A stretch of 64,000 nucleotides of DNA from Paraburkholderia hayleyella. GTDB lineage: Bacteria > Pseudomonadota > Gammaproteobacteria > Burkholderiales > Burkholderiaceae. Shown piece after piece: positions 15,593-24,678 of this stretch. The first letter of the stretch is position 1; every line of letters starts with the position of its first letter. The notes below the pieces were generated by a model. The model made no database searches. It saw only the letters and a program-made list of their open reading frames with translations, and was not told the DNA's origin. Made by a program: the position numbers and the translations under genes. The stretch lies in NCBI RefSeq assembly GCF_009455685.1, contig NZ_QPES01000001.1:1364001-1428000 (forward strand), read 5' to 3'.

Positions 15593-18070
15593 TTATTTTT
15601 CTGGCCTAATCGAACCTACTCGAATTTCATGAATGAAAAATCTATATGCAGAATAGTCAATCGCAACTCCATGTATATTCACTGTAAAAGTGACTCCATC
15701 ACCACCCATCTCCAGAAAATGCCCTTTTTCAGCCAAATCTTTTTCAATTGCGTCCATCACGGGCTTGCGGGGAATATTTCTGGCGTCCAGATGCCGGAAT
15801 GTGTGAGAAAGCTGATTGTCATTTCGCCCCCAGTTTATCGTTGACTGGTCGAGCATGGCAGGCGTGCACTGCTCCCCCTCAACCTCAACCCCGACCTCCC
15901 CCCGGCGCAGCCCGGCCAGGTAACCCCGCATGAACCCATACACCCTCGGCGCCAGTTTCAGCGCGGGATGCGGCAGCAGCATGCATTCGACACAAACCGG
16001 CTCCAGCCCGGCTTCCTGCGGCGGACCGGCCCCGGCCGCCGCGCCCCCCGTCGCCGCGCGCAACGACCGCGCATCCGCCACCGGCCCCCATCCCGCCTGA
16101 GGCCCCGCAGGCACCACCCCCGCCTCGTAGTTATCCAGCCAGCCATCCGTCTCGGCCTGCGACAGCGCCACCGGCGTGCCACTGCCCACACGCACCGTCG
16201 CGTGACGCTCGGTCACCCGCCCATCGGCGGCGTAGCGGTAAGTCACCTCAAGCTTGCGCCACGTCTGCACGCTCTGCGCCACGTAGCGTTCGCTGTAGCC
16301 GAATTGCACCAGCCGGCCCCGCAGGTCATAGACCGGCGTGACCGAAAAGTCCCCCGCGCTGATCCAGTTCACCCGGTGCGCATCGTCACGCCCGATCTCC
16401 AGCACGGCGTTGTCCGGCCCGCCCGCCAGCAGCCGCAGGTTGCCGTTCATGTCCCAGCGCAAGTCCCAGCGGTCAGTCGGCACGCCCTGTTCGTAGCGTG
16501 TCATGGACACCGGCTGGTTCAGCCGGTCATAGGCCATGCCATAGGTCTGCGCCGCGCCGCTCGCCGTCGCCGCGAAGCCGCTTGCGCCGGTTGGATCTGT
16601 CGTCGGCTGCTCCGAGACGCCCGTCAGGCTGCCGCTGTCGTCATAGACCAGCGCGCGGATCATCCCCGGCTCAGCCACGGCGGCAGGCCGCAGCCCCAGC
16701 GCATCGGCATAGCGCACGCGGGTTGTCGTGGTGCCGGACGTGTCGTGGCGCACCACCTGGACGGGCCGGTTCGCGCTGTCGTAGGTGTAGTCGATGCGGC
16801 GGCCCTCGCCTGTGCTGCGTGAGTCCAGGTTGCCGGCCGCGTCCCAGGTGAGGCGCGCCTCGCGGCTGCCGTCCGGGCGCAGCACGCCGCCTGCCGCGCT
16901 GAAGTCGAGCGTCGTGCTGCCCTGGCTGCGGGTGACGGTCGTGCGGCCCCCGCCATACGCGAACTGCACATTGCGCGTGCTGTCCGGATGGCTGACCGCG
17001 ATGGCCCGGCCTTCTGCGTCATAGGTCCAGGTGGCCGTGCGCGAGCCGGTTTCGTCGATGACGCCGGTCAGCGCGCTGACGAAGCGCGGATCGTCGTAGA
17101 CGTAGCGGCGGATCGTGCCGTCAGGCCAGGTCACGGCATTCAGGTTGCCGTTGCTGTCATAGCCATAGCGCGTGATGCCGCCGTCGGGGCGGGTCATCTG
17201 CACCAGACGCTGCTGGGCGTCATAGGCGAGCCTGAACGAGGCGGCGAAGCGGCGCTGCAACTGGTAGTGGTCGATCCCGGTCAGCAGCCCGGGGACGGGC
17301 GCGATGTTGCCGGGGGTCTGGGCATCGCTGTAGCTGAGTTCGGTGATGACCGCGTTGACGGTGCGCACTGAGCGCAGCACGCCATGGGGGGAATAGGTTT
17401 CGGTGTTGCCGGTGCGGGCGTTGGTCAGCGTCCAGTCGTTGCCGCTGCGCGCGAGCAGCCAGCCTGTGCCACGGGTGAGACGCCAGAGGCCAGCGGACGG
17501 GCTGAACGTGACCGGCATGCCGTTATCGCGCCATGCGGTGATGCGCGGTGCAGCGGAGGAGGAGGCGGCCAGGTCGAGGCGGCGCTGCCAGTTATGCGAC
17601 CAGCCCGCGCCGAATGCGCTGCCTGCGCCGCTGGACGAGGTGCGGGGCAGCAGGGCGGCGGAGCGGTACTGGCGCTGGAACACGACGGGCGGTTCATCGC
17701 CGGTGGCGTAATCGGTTTCTTCGAGGGTGGTGACGCCGGTGCCGGGATAGACCGGATCGGCGACGGGGCAACTGGTTTCAGGCAGGACGGGGCTGGGGGT
17801 GCGGCAGTAGCGGTGGATGGCGGCGAGGTCGTTGAGGCAGGCGTAGTGGCCCATGCCGCCGGGGGTGTTGCTGGCGACATCGCTGGGACAGGAGGCGGTA
17901 CCGGGACGCGCGCCGGACTGCGCGTAGAGGTCGAAGCAGTCGGCCTGGACGGGGGTGACGCTGAGGAGCAGGGCAAACGCCAGCAGCAGTTGTGCGAGTA
18001 GGGGAAGAGAAAAAGTAAAAGAGAACGGGTTTGAAGCAGCGGAAACAAAATGCGACCGGCGGCGACTCAC
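15593..18070 (-). CDS. Secreted YD-repeat (Rhs-like) protein with putative C-terminal toxin
   Basis: About 825 residues. I prefer the GTG at 18070 because GGGAG sits 8 bases upstream and it gives a classic signal peptide: basic RRR, then LPLLAQLLLAFALLL and a cut near VQA. A TTG at 18145 gives a longer form. After the signal comes a Cys-containing region and a DUF6531-like segment (PVYPGTGVTTLEETDYATGD). YD repeats follow over roughly residues 190-620 (YGYDSNGNLNAVTWPDG, YTYDSANRPVQVV). The usual RHS core end motif (RYYDP..GRF...DP.GL) is not visible. The last about 90 residues are different in composition and include SHTFRHLDARN and a final His; this is the likely variable toxin domain. It may be an RNase or other nuclease, but I cannot assign it. 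Two AT-rich candidate immunity genes follow. Confidence 0.75.
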   Translation of the reverse strand: MSRRRSHFVSAASNPFSFTFSLPLLAQLLLAFALLLSVTPVQADCFDLYAQSGARPGTASCPSDVASNTPGGMGHYACLNDLAAIHRYCRTPSPVLPETSCPVADPVYPGTGVTTLEETDYATGDEPPVVFQRQYRSAALLPRTSSSGAGSAFGAGWSHNWQRRLDLAASSSAAPRITAWRDNGMPVTFSPSAGLWRLTRGTGWLLARSGNDWTLTNARTGNTETYSPHGVLRSVRTVNAVITELSYSDAQTPGNIAPVPGLLTGIDHYQLQRRFAASFRLAYDAQQRLVQMTRPDGGITRYGYDSNGNLNAVTWPDGTIRRYVYDDPRFVSALTGVIDETGSRTATWTYDAEGRAIAVSHPDSTRNVQFAYGGGRTTVTRSQGSTTLDFSAAGGVLRPDGSREARLTWDAAGNLDSRSTGEGRRIDYTYDSANRPVQVVRHDTSGTTTTRVRYADALGLRPAAVAEPGMIRALVYDDSGSLTGVSEQPTTDPTGASGFAATASGAAQTYGMAYDRLNQPVSMTRYEQGVPTDRWDLRWDMNGNLRLLAGGPDNAVLEIGRDDAHRVNWISAGDFSVTPVYDLRGRLVQFGYSERYVAQSVQTWRKLEVTYRYAADGRVTERHATVRVGSGTPVALSQAETDGWLDNYEAGVVPAGPQAGWGPVADARSLRAATGGAAAGAGPPQEAGLEPVCVECMLLPHPALKLAPRVYGFMRGYLAGLRRGEVGVEVEGEQCTPAMLDQSTINWGRNDNQLSHTFRHLDARNIPRKPVMDAIEKDLAEKGHFLEMGGDGVTFTVNIHGVAIDYSAYRFFIHEIRVGSIRPEK

Positions 18071-18282
18071 GACAAGCTCTCCCAGCGACAGCGGACGCTT
18101 TGCCTCGGCCCGTTCCGTTATGAATGATGCGGAATCAAACCTCAAACCGCAGGATCACGAAATGTAGCGGGTTTAGGCTCAATCAGGCAGCCCGGTTCTG
18201 GATACTGGATATAGCCCGTCTTTGACGCTTGATTTGCACTATTGCAACCAACCGAAACCCGGCGAGGGCGCCAGACAAGGCA

Positions 18283-19731
18283 TCAGGCGCAACGCGGCGC
18301 GCCGCCATGGTGCTGCTTGACCCGCAAGATGCTGACGAGTGCCGCGGCCAGCGCAAAACCGGCCGCTACATATAACGCGAGCGTTGGCCCGCGCAACGGC
18401 GCAATGCCGAAAATCAGCGCCACCAGCGCCGCGCCGAGTGTTTGCCCGGTCAGACGCGCGGTGCCGAGCATGCCGCTGGCGCCGCCGCTGCGTTCGCGCG
18501 GCGCTGCGGCCAGCATGGCGCGGTTATTGGGAGCCTGAAACAAGCCGAATCCCACGCCACATAAAGCCATGCGCCACGCGAGCGTAAACGGCTCCGGGTG
18601 CGCGCCAAGCGTGGCGAGCAGGAGCAGCCCGGCGCTTAGCAACGCTAGCCCAATGCCGCCGAGCCATCCCGCCGACACCCGGTCCGACAGCACGCCCGCG
18701 AGCGGTGCGATGACGATGATCGCCAGCGGCCAGGGCGTAATGAGCAGCCCGGTTTGCACTTGCGACAGCCCCAGGGTGTCTTGCAGCAGGAACGGCAACG
18801 AGACGAATGCCAGCATTTGCGCGCAGAACGAACACACGGAGGTGGCAATCGACAGGGCGAAGATGGGAATCTTCAGCAGATCGACGGGCAGCAACGGCGC
18901 GGGCCGGGTGAGTTGCCGCCGCACAAAGAAGTAGCCCAGCACGAGCGCACCGAGGGCTTCAGCGGCGACATAAGCCAGGCTCTGGCCTTGGCCCAGGCCA
19001 TCGACGGCAAAGATCAGCAGGCCAAAGACACAGGCGTTGAGCAAGGCGCTGAGGTAATCGTAAGGGGCGCTGCTGCGGCTTGAATTGGCGGGCAGGGCCT
19101 TGAAGCCGAGCGCCAGGGCCGCGAGGCCGATTGGCACGTTGACTGCGAAAAGCCAGGGCCATGAAGCGAGGGCGAGCATGCCCGAGGCGACCGAGGGCCC
19201 GAGCGCGGAGGCAATGGCGACGACCATCGTGTTGAGCGCGATGCCGCGTCCGAGATGAGCGCTGGGATAGATCATTCGCACCAGCGCGGTGTTGACGCTG
19301 ATGATGCCCGCCGCGCCGAAGCCCTGAAACACCCGGGCCAGCGCGAGCGTGGGCAGTGAGTGCGCGAGCGTGCAGCCGAGTGAGGCCACGGTGAAGAGGA
19401 CGAGGCCCGAGAGGTATACCCGGCGATAGCCGATCCGGTCGCCGAGCGCGGCCAGCGGCAGCAGCGAGATCGTGACGGCGAGCTGATAAGCGTTGACGAC
19501 CCAGATCGAACTGGCTGCGCTGGCATGCAACTGGCGCGCGATGGTGGGCAGCGCGACGTTGGCGATCGCGCCATCGAGCACGGCCAGGGTGACACCGAGC
19601 GCGACCACGAGAATGGCCCAGTAGCGCTGAGGCACGGCAAGGCCGGGTTCGGCGCTGGGCACGCGCACGGCGCTCGAGGCCGCGGGTGTGGGGCGCAGCG
19701 GGTGCGGGGACTGGGGTGACAAGGCAGACAT
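18283..19731 (-). CDS. MFS drug:proton antiporter, DHA2 (14-helix) type
   Basis: An inner-membrane protein of 482 residues with about 14 hydrophobic segments. Motifs of the DHA2 family are visible: the motif-C-like LDGAIANVALPTIARQL in the first helix, WVVNAYQLA in the second, GDRIGYRRVYL (motif A) between helices 2 and 3, and RVFQGFGAA. It probably exports toxic compounds or metabolites using the proton gradient. The first 35 residues are a Pro/Ser-rich cytoplasmic tail. It is a single gene; no adaptor protein or regulator is next to it, so the substrate is unknown. Confidence 0.9.
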   Translation of the reverse strand: MSALSPQSPHPLRPTPAASSAVRVPSAEPGLAVPQRYWAILVVALGVTLAVLDGAIANVALPTIARQLHASAASSIWVVNAYQLAVTISLLPLAALGDRIGYRRVYLSGLVLFTVASLGCTLAHSLPTLALARVFQGFGAAGIISVNTALVRMIYPSAHLGRGIALNTMVVAIASALGPSVASGMLALASWPWLFAVNVPIGLAALALGFKALPANSSRSSAPYDYLSALLNACVFGLLIFAVDGLGQGQSLAYVAAEALGALVLGYFFVRRQLTRPAPLLPVDLLKIPIFALSIATSVCSFCAQMLAFVSLPFLLQDTLGLSQVQTGLLITPWPLAIIVIAPLAGVLSDRVSAGWLGGIGLALLSAGLLLLATLGAHPEPFTLAWRMALCGVGFGLFQAPNNRAMLAAAPRERSGGASGMLGTARLTGQTLGAALVALIFGIAPLRGPTLALYVAAGFALAAALVSILRVKQHHGGAPRCA

Positions 19732-19817
19732 GGGATCAGGCGGTAAAGCGGGAGGCCGGGAGCGGGTGCCGAAGGCTCGCCCGCGGCCAGGCAGGGCTTG
19801 CTGGCGGATACGTCGGC

Positions 19818-20321
19818 TTATGGCAGCGCGTAGAGCCCGGTGTAAGCCGCCGAGGCCAGTTCATTCAGATGAATCATGAAGCGGCCGATGGCATTGGTGG
19901 TTGACGCATCGAGCGGCAGATGCGCGACCTTGAGCGCGTGCAGCTTGAAGATGTAGCGATGGGCGTGGTCACCGCGAGGGGGCGCCGCGCCGCCAAAGCC
20001 AGGCAGCCCGTAATCGTTATGCAATTGCAGCGCGCCAAGCGGCAACAAGGGGCTATCCGCCGCGCCTGCGCCTTCGGGCAGGGCGCGCAAATCAGCCGGC
20101 AGGTTGACCACGACCCAGTGCCAAAAACCGCTGCCTGTCGGCGCGTCAGGGTCATAAACCGTCAGTGCCAGGCTTTGCGTGCCTTCGGGTGGCGCGTCCC
20201 ATTGCAACGCCGGTGAGCGGTTTTCGCCGTTGGCACCAAACGCCTTGTTGTCGAATTCCTGCGCTTTTGTCATGAAGCCATTAGCGGGGAATGTGCTGGA
20301 CCAGAGACGGAACTCAGCCAT
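19818..20321 (-). CDS. YbhB/YbcL-like protein (PEBP/Raf-kinase-inhibitor family)
   Basis: A 167-residue cytoplasmic protein of the phosphatidylethanolamine-binding family. The family pockets are present: DPDAPTGSGFWHWVVVNLPAD and a later GDHAHRYIFKLHAL. Length fits E. coli YbhB. The physiological role is unclear in bacteria. It lies 86 bp upstream of the MFS gene on the same strand and may share a transcript with it. A good match to the family, with weak functional meaning. Confidence 0.9.
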   Translation of the reverse strand: MAEFRLWSSTFPANGFMTKAQEFDNKAFGANGENRSPALQWDAPPEGTQSLALTVYDPDAPTGSGFWHWVVVNLPADLRALPEGAGAADSPLLPLGALQLHNDYGLPGFGGAAPPRGDHAHRYIFKLHALKVAHLPLDASTTNAIGRFMIHLNELASAAYTGLYALP

Positions 20322-20456
20322 GATTTTTCTCCTTCAGGATGCCGTATGAAAAGCGCTTTGAAGCAAGAGGCGGGACACCTGCCTTGCCGCCCGCTGTCTT
20401 GAAGCGCCCGAGTGTATCACCCGTGCACGGCGCTCTGGTGTGCCGTTGCAGCCGGT

Positions 20457-20903
20457 CTAGCCGCGTTGCTCAAAGGCTGTTCCACCTTCCTGAAGCCAGT
20501 CGATGAGCCGCTGCGCCACCTCTTCCGGATGACACCGGGGGCCGCGCAAGGCGCACTCCCAGATCACCGCCACACGCCAGCCCTGGGCCACAAGCGCGGC
20601 TTGCGCGGTGAGATCGTGACGGCGATTGCGACTGATTTTTTCGCGCCAGAATTCGGGCCGGGTTTGTGGCCATTTGAATAGCGGGCACGTGTGTCCATGC
20701 CAGAAACAGCCGTGCACGAAGACCGCTGCGCGATAGCGTGGCAAGACGATATCGGGCCGCCCAGGCAGCGTGCGCACGTCGAGGCGAAAGCGCAGCCCGC
20801 GCCGGTGCAGCAGGCTGCGCAGCAAGATTTCAGGCCGGGTGTTGCGGCTACGGATGCCCGACATCATGCGGCTGCGCGTCGCGCGGTCGACGATATCGGT
20901 CAT
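20457..20903 (-). CDS. vsr: Very short patch repair endonuclease
   Basis: A 148-residue nuclease that nicks at T:G mismatches produced by deamination of 5-methylcytosine, starting very-short-patch repair. The catalytic and metal residues match E. coli Vsr in position: Asp51 in GRPDIV, His64 and His69 in VFVHGCFWHGH, with Cys residues in the zinc-binding segment and the conserved N-terminus RSRMMSGIRSRNTRPE. Vsr normally works with a Dcm-type methyltransferase. One is found at 26955-28208 on the same strand, but about 6 kb away behind a catabolic cassette. Confidence 0.95.
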   Translation of the reverse strand: MTDIVDRATRSRMMSGIRSRNTRPEILLRSLLHRRGLRFRLDVRTLPGRPDIVLPRYRAAVFVHGCFWHGHTCPLFKWPQTRPEFWREKISRNRRHDLTAQAALVAQGWRVAVIWECALRGPRCHPEEVAQRLIDWLQEGGTAFEQRG

Positions 20904-21089
20904 GGCGAAGGTGAGTTCACAATCGGCAGTTCAGATGCTTGCATCGCAGGGGGCTTCAGGGGCCGGGAAGGAGGGGCGCTTGCCGCGCCGCCCGGTGAGC
21001 CAAAGCTTAACCTTAACTTAACCCAAGTTAACCCAAGCCCTGGCAAGCCCACGATGATGTTTGCTGCGTGCTTCTGCTAGCATCCGCAC

Positions 21090-22013
21090 ATGAATATTCA
21101 TGCCAAGGCCATTCGCTACTTCGATGCGATTTGCCGTTCGGGGTCGATCCGCGAAGCGGCGCGTCGTTTGCACGTCGATGGTTCGGCGCTTAACCGGCAA
21201 CTGCTCAATCTGGAGGACGAGATTGGCGCCGCGTTATTCGAACGCTTGCCCAGCGGTTTGCGTCTGACGCAAGCTGGCCAGATTTTCGCGCAACATGTCA
21301 TCACCGTGCTGCAAGACGAGCAGCGCACGCTCGCCGAACTGGAGCAGCTGCAGGGCGTGGAGCGCGGTGAAATTCGCGTGGCGGCGGCGGAGAGCCTGAA
21401 CGCCGACTTTCTGCCCGCGGTACTCGAAGACATGCTGCGGCGCTATCCGAAGGTGCGTCTTCATACCTTCATGCAGGGCTCGGAGTCGATTGCGCAGCAG
21501 GTATCGTCCGGCGAGGTCGATGTGGGTGTCGCGTTTGCGATGCGCGATAGCCCGGACTTGACTTGTGTTGGTGGCGGCATTTTCCGCCTGTGCGCGATCA
21601 TGGCGCCGGATCACCCGCTCGCGGCCCGCGAGGAAGTGTCATTCGCCGATTGTGCGGCGTTCCCGCTCGTCATGACCAACCCGGATTTCGCGGTGCATTC
21701 GCTCTTGCTGCTGTTGCTACAAAACGCGGCCAAGCCGGTGCAACCGGTGGTGTACGCCGGTGCGATCGAGTTGATGCGCCAGTTGGCGATGCGCGGGGCG
21801 GGCATCGGGTTTCAGACACGTATCGGCCTCAAAACGCTCTGTGCGGAGCGGCGGCTGGCGTATGTGCCGTTGCGCGAGTCGGACAACGTAGCGGCGCACC
21901 TGGGTATCTATGTCCGCTCGGCGCGCATCTTGCCGCCAGCGGTGACCGCGCTCATCGCCATCATGAACGAACAGCTGGCCAGCCTGCTCAAGGAAGAGAC
22001 GGGCGCGGCCTAA
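21090..22013 (+). CDS. LysR-family regulator of the adjacent Rieske cassette
   Basis: A 307-residue LysR-type regulator. The winged HTH fills about residues 1-65 (SIREAARRLHVDGSALNRQL, with Val-Asp-Gly-Ser where Ala-Ser is common), and the effector-binding domain follows from about residue 90. It lies directly upstream of, and on the same strand as, the reductase/oxygenase genes, which start 481 bp later. This position suggests that it controls them in response to the pathway substrate. The ligand is not predictable. It is divergent from vsr. Confidence 0.88.
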   Translation: MNIHAKAIRYFDAICRSGSIREAARRLHVDGSALNRQLLNLEDEIGAALFERLPSGLRLTQAGQIFAQHVITVLQDEQRTLAELEQLQGVERGEIRVAAAESLNADFLPAVLEDMLRRYPKVRLHTFMQGSESIAQQVSSGEVDVGVAFAMRDSPDLTCVGGGIFRLCAIMAPDHPLAAREEVSFADCAAFPLVMTNPDFAVHSLLLLLLQNAAKPVQPVVYAGAIELMRQLAMRGAGIGFQTRIGLKTLCAERRLAYVPLRESDNVAAHLGIYVRSARILPPAVTALIAIMNEQLASLLKEETGAA

Positions 22014-22494
22014 CCCTAATCTTCTGAATGCCTGATCGGGATGCCTGATCGGGATGCCTGAGCGGGATGCCTGAGCGTCGCCGTTGCAAATTTTGCAGCG
22101 GGGTGCTGTTGATTTACCGCTACGTCCAGCATAAAGCTCTCCCTATACTTGACCCGCAACAAGGAACTCAGGGAAGCAACGATGTCTCGCGTGGCGATCG
22201 AATGTGCGTGGAAAGAGGGTCTGCGGCATCACGCGATGCCGCGTATCCCGCTGCAATGGCGGAACAGGCATGCCCCCGCGCCGCTCAATTATCGCAATGC
22301 CAAACGTATGGCTCCCCCACAGTTCTTCCTTGCCAGGCGGTGAGGCGCTAGCCGCGCACATTACTGCACCATTCGTCGCGCGCCTGATGCGCTAGCGCAC
22401 GATTTAATCCCCAATCCCGGACGTCCCCCATTAAACATGCTGTCGCCCACTGCAGCGTCGGGGAGCAACCAGGTCTAGAGCAGGAAGGGAACTC
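22014..22494. other. Upstream region of the oxygenase cassette
   Basis: About 480 bp between the LysR gene and the reductase gene. It has a 4 x 13 bp tandem array at the left, and a possible -10 (TATACT, 22144-22149) without a clear -35. A short frame (53 residues from an ATG at 22182, with GGGAAG upstream) has no recognisable features and I do not call it. A LysR binding site is likely here but I could not fix one. Confidence 0.4.
22028..22079. repeat. Tandem array, 4 x 13 bp
   Basis: Four copies of ATGCCTGATCGGG (the last two read ATGCCTGAGCGGG and ATGCCTGAGCGTC) begin 14 bases after the stop of the LysR gene. Not palindromic, no spacers. Confidence 0.9.
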
Positions 22495-23508
22495 ATGTCG
22501 ACGACATCTGAATGGCCACTCGAACTCATCGTGGCCGACACCGTCCCGCTGACGGCGGAGATCCGCCTGTTAAAGCTGAAGGCCGCCGATGGCAAACCGT
22601 TGCCGGCCTTTTCGGCTGGCGCGCACCTCAGGTTCAAGGTGGACCTGGCCGCTAGCGGGAGCCTGCCCGCCACTGCGCCGGGGGCACGGCAAGCATCGCT
22701 GCCCGGCGAACGCTGTTATTCGCTGGTCAACAGCGCTGACCTGTCGGGCGACTACGAAATCGCGGTCAAACTGGAAGCGGCGGGCGCAGGCGGATCACGC
22801 TTCATGCATGCGCTGCAAACGGGCGAGCCGATTTGTGCCGCGTTGCCGCAGAACGATTTTCCGTTGCACGATGAACCGCATGAGGCCGTGCTGATGGCGG
22901 GTGGGATCGGTATTACACCGATCCTGTCGATGGCGCGAGAGCTCAGCGCGAAAGGTGCGGCGTATCACTTGCACTACGCCGCGCGCACGCCGGACACGAT
23001 GGCGTACCGGGATGACGTCTCGCAGCTGTGTGGCGAGCAGGCGAGTCTCTACTTCGACTATGGCGATCCCACCCGGGGGATGCCATTGGCCGAAGTGATC
23101 GGATCACCGGCGCCGCATCGTCATCTCTACGTCTGCGGCCCCCGTCCCCTGATCGACGCGGTGATCGCCGCCGCGCGCGACAAACAATGGTCTCCCGCAC
23201 AAGTCCACTTCGAACTGTTCGGCGCGCCGCCTGCAGCAGCGGGTGATCGTCCCTGCCGGGTCGTGCTGCAACGGAGTGGTCTGGCGCTCGAGGTGCCCGC
23301 GGGAACCAGCATTCTCGCCGCGATGATCGACGCGCGGCTCGATCCCCTGTTCGATTGTCAACGAGGTGAGTGCGGCGTGTGTGCGGTGCGCGTGCTGAGC
23401 GGTACGCCGGACCACCGCGATTACGCCTTGTCCGATGAAGAGCGCGAACATCTGATGTGCGTATGCGTTTCAAGAGCCACCGAAGGTGAACTGGTGCTGG
23501 ATGCCTGA
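22495..23508 (+). CDS. Oxygenase reductase, FMN/NAD/2Fe-2S type (VanB/phthalate-reductase class)
   Basis: A 337-residue class IA reductase passing electrons from NAD(P)H to a Rieske oxygenase. Flavin-binding domain with RCYSLVNS (about residues 75-85); NAD-binding domain with AGGIGITPILSMAREL (about 137-155); C-terminal plant-type ferredoxin with Cys cluster CQRGECGVC and the final Cys in HLMCVC. A GGAAGGGA precedes the ATG. It is the first structural gene behind the LysR regulator, with the oxygenase 49 bp downstream, which is the VanB/VanA arrangement. Confidence 0.93.
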   Translation: MSTTSEWPLELIVADTVPLTAEIRLLKLKAADGKPLPAFSAGAHLRFKVDLAASGSLPATAPGARQASLPGERCYSLVNSADLSGDYEIAVKLEAAGAGGSRFMHALQTGEPICAALPQNDFPLHDEPHEAVLMAGGIGITPILSMARELSAKGAAYHLHYAARTPDTMAYRDDVSQLCGEQASLYFDYGDPTRGMPLAEVIGSPAPHRHLYVCGPRPLIDAVIAAARDKQWSPAQVHFELFGAPPAAAGDRPCRVVLQRSGLALEVPAGTSILAAMIDARLDPLFDCQRGECGVCAVRVLSGTPDHRDYALSDEEREHLMCVCVSRATEGELVLDA

Positions 23509-23557
23509 CAGGGTGTCGGGTGCAATGAGGTTTAGGTCAAGATAACGGAGTCTCCCC

Positions 23558-24640
23558 ATGAGTACGTTTGTCAAAAATGCCTGGTACGTTGCGGCGTGGA
23601 GCAGTGAAGTCGGGCGGCACCTGCTGTCGCGCACGATCCTCGGCGAGCAGGTCGTGCTGTATCGGTGCGAAGACGGTACGCCCGCCGCGCTGGTCGATCG
23701 TTGCCCTCACAAACTCGCGCCGCTCTCGCTGGGCGAGCTGAAAGGCGATCATGTGCAATGCGGATATCACGGCATGACGTTCGATGGCTCGGGTGTTTGC
23801 GTGCGCATCCCTGGCCAGCAAAATATTCCGCCCACCGCGCGTGCCAGGTCCTTTCCGCTCATTGAGAAGTACAACGCCGTGTGGATCTGGATGGGCGATC
23901 CGGAGCTGGCCGACACCACCACGGTGATCGATGTGCCGCATTACGGCGATGCGGGCTGGGGCCTGGTCGATGGGCAATACCTTCACTTCAAGACCAATTA
24001 CCTGAATATCACCGACAACCTCGTTGATCCGGCGCATACCAGCTACGTCCACAAGAAGACGATTGGCAATGCCGCGGGCGAGGATGTCGGCGTCAAGGTG
24101 GAGCAGGGCGATTCGCACGTGCTGGCCTGGCGCTGGATCAACGATGCGCCGCCTGTGCCGCTGGTCGCAACGATGGCGAATTTCGCGGGCAAGGTGGATC
24201 GCTGGCAGTACTACTACCTGCATCTGCCGTCTACGTCCTATGTGGATTTCGGCAGCATCGACGCAGGCCTCGAGCCAACCGAGGCGAACAAGGATGGTGG
24301 TTTCCGCTCGTACAGCTTCAACTTCCTGACGCCCGAAACGGAATCGACCACGCATTATTTCTGGCTGCATCTACGCAACTATCACCCGGACGATGCCCTT
24401 GTGTCGGACGATGTGGCCCGTCTGATGACACTGACCTTCGAGGAAGACGCTGTGCTGCTCGACTACGTCCAGCGTGAACAGGAGCGCACTGGCGTGCGTG
24501 AGTACACCCGGCTCGGCATCGACAATGCGCCCGCGCGCATTCGCAAGATGATCGAACGTTTGCAGGCAAAGGAAGCGGTGTCCCCAGCCGTACATGTATT
24601 GCACCCGGTGTCAGGCGCAACACAGCCGTCCACGGTGTAA
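23558..24640 (+). CDS. Rieske non-haem iron oxygenase, VanA-type (probable O- or N-demethylase)
   Basis: A 360-residue terminal oxygenase. The Rieske cluster is Cys49-x-His51 and Cys68-x2-His71 (CPH and CGYHGM). The mononuclear iron site is in NLVDPAHTSYVHK. Size and motif spacing fit the single-subunit VanA / toluenesulfonate-monooxygenase group, in which methyl groups are oxidised and released as formaldehyde. A GGAG lies before the ATG. The reductase is directly upstream and a glutathione-dependent formaldehyde dehydrogenase lies two genes downstream, in line with a demethylase role. Vanillate itself is not proven as the substrate; the following TIM-barrel gene is not part of vanillate pathways that I know. 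Confidence 0.88.
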   Translation: MSTFVKNAWYVAAWSSEVGRHLLSRTILGEQVVLYRCEDGTPAALVDRCPHKLAPLSLGELKGDHVQCGYHGMTFDGSGVCVRIPGQQNIPPTARARSFPLIEKYNAVWIWMGDPELADTTTVIDVPHYGDAGWGLVDGQYLHFKTNYLNITDNLVDPAHTSYVHKKTIGNAAGEDVGVKVEQGDSHVLAWRWINDAPPVPLVATMANFAGKVDRWQYYYLHLPSTSYVDFGSIDAGLEPTEANKDGGFRSYSFNFLTPETESTTHYFWLHLRNYHPDDALVSDDVARLMTLTFEEDAVLLDYVQREQERTGVREYTRLGIDNAPARIRKMIERLQAKEAVSPAVHVLHPVSGATQPSTV

Positions 24641-24678
24641 CCATCAGGCGCACAAGAGAAACATGAGAGGAAGATGAG

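Noticed and set aside
22149..22343. A possible 53-64 residue peptide gene between LysR and the reductase
   Set aside because: It has a passable ribosome site, but the peptide is compositionally random and the region is better read as a promoter region.
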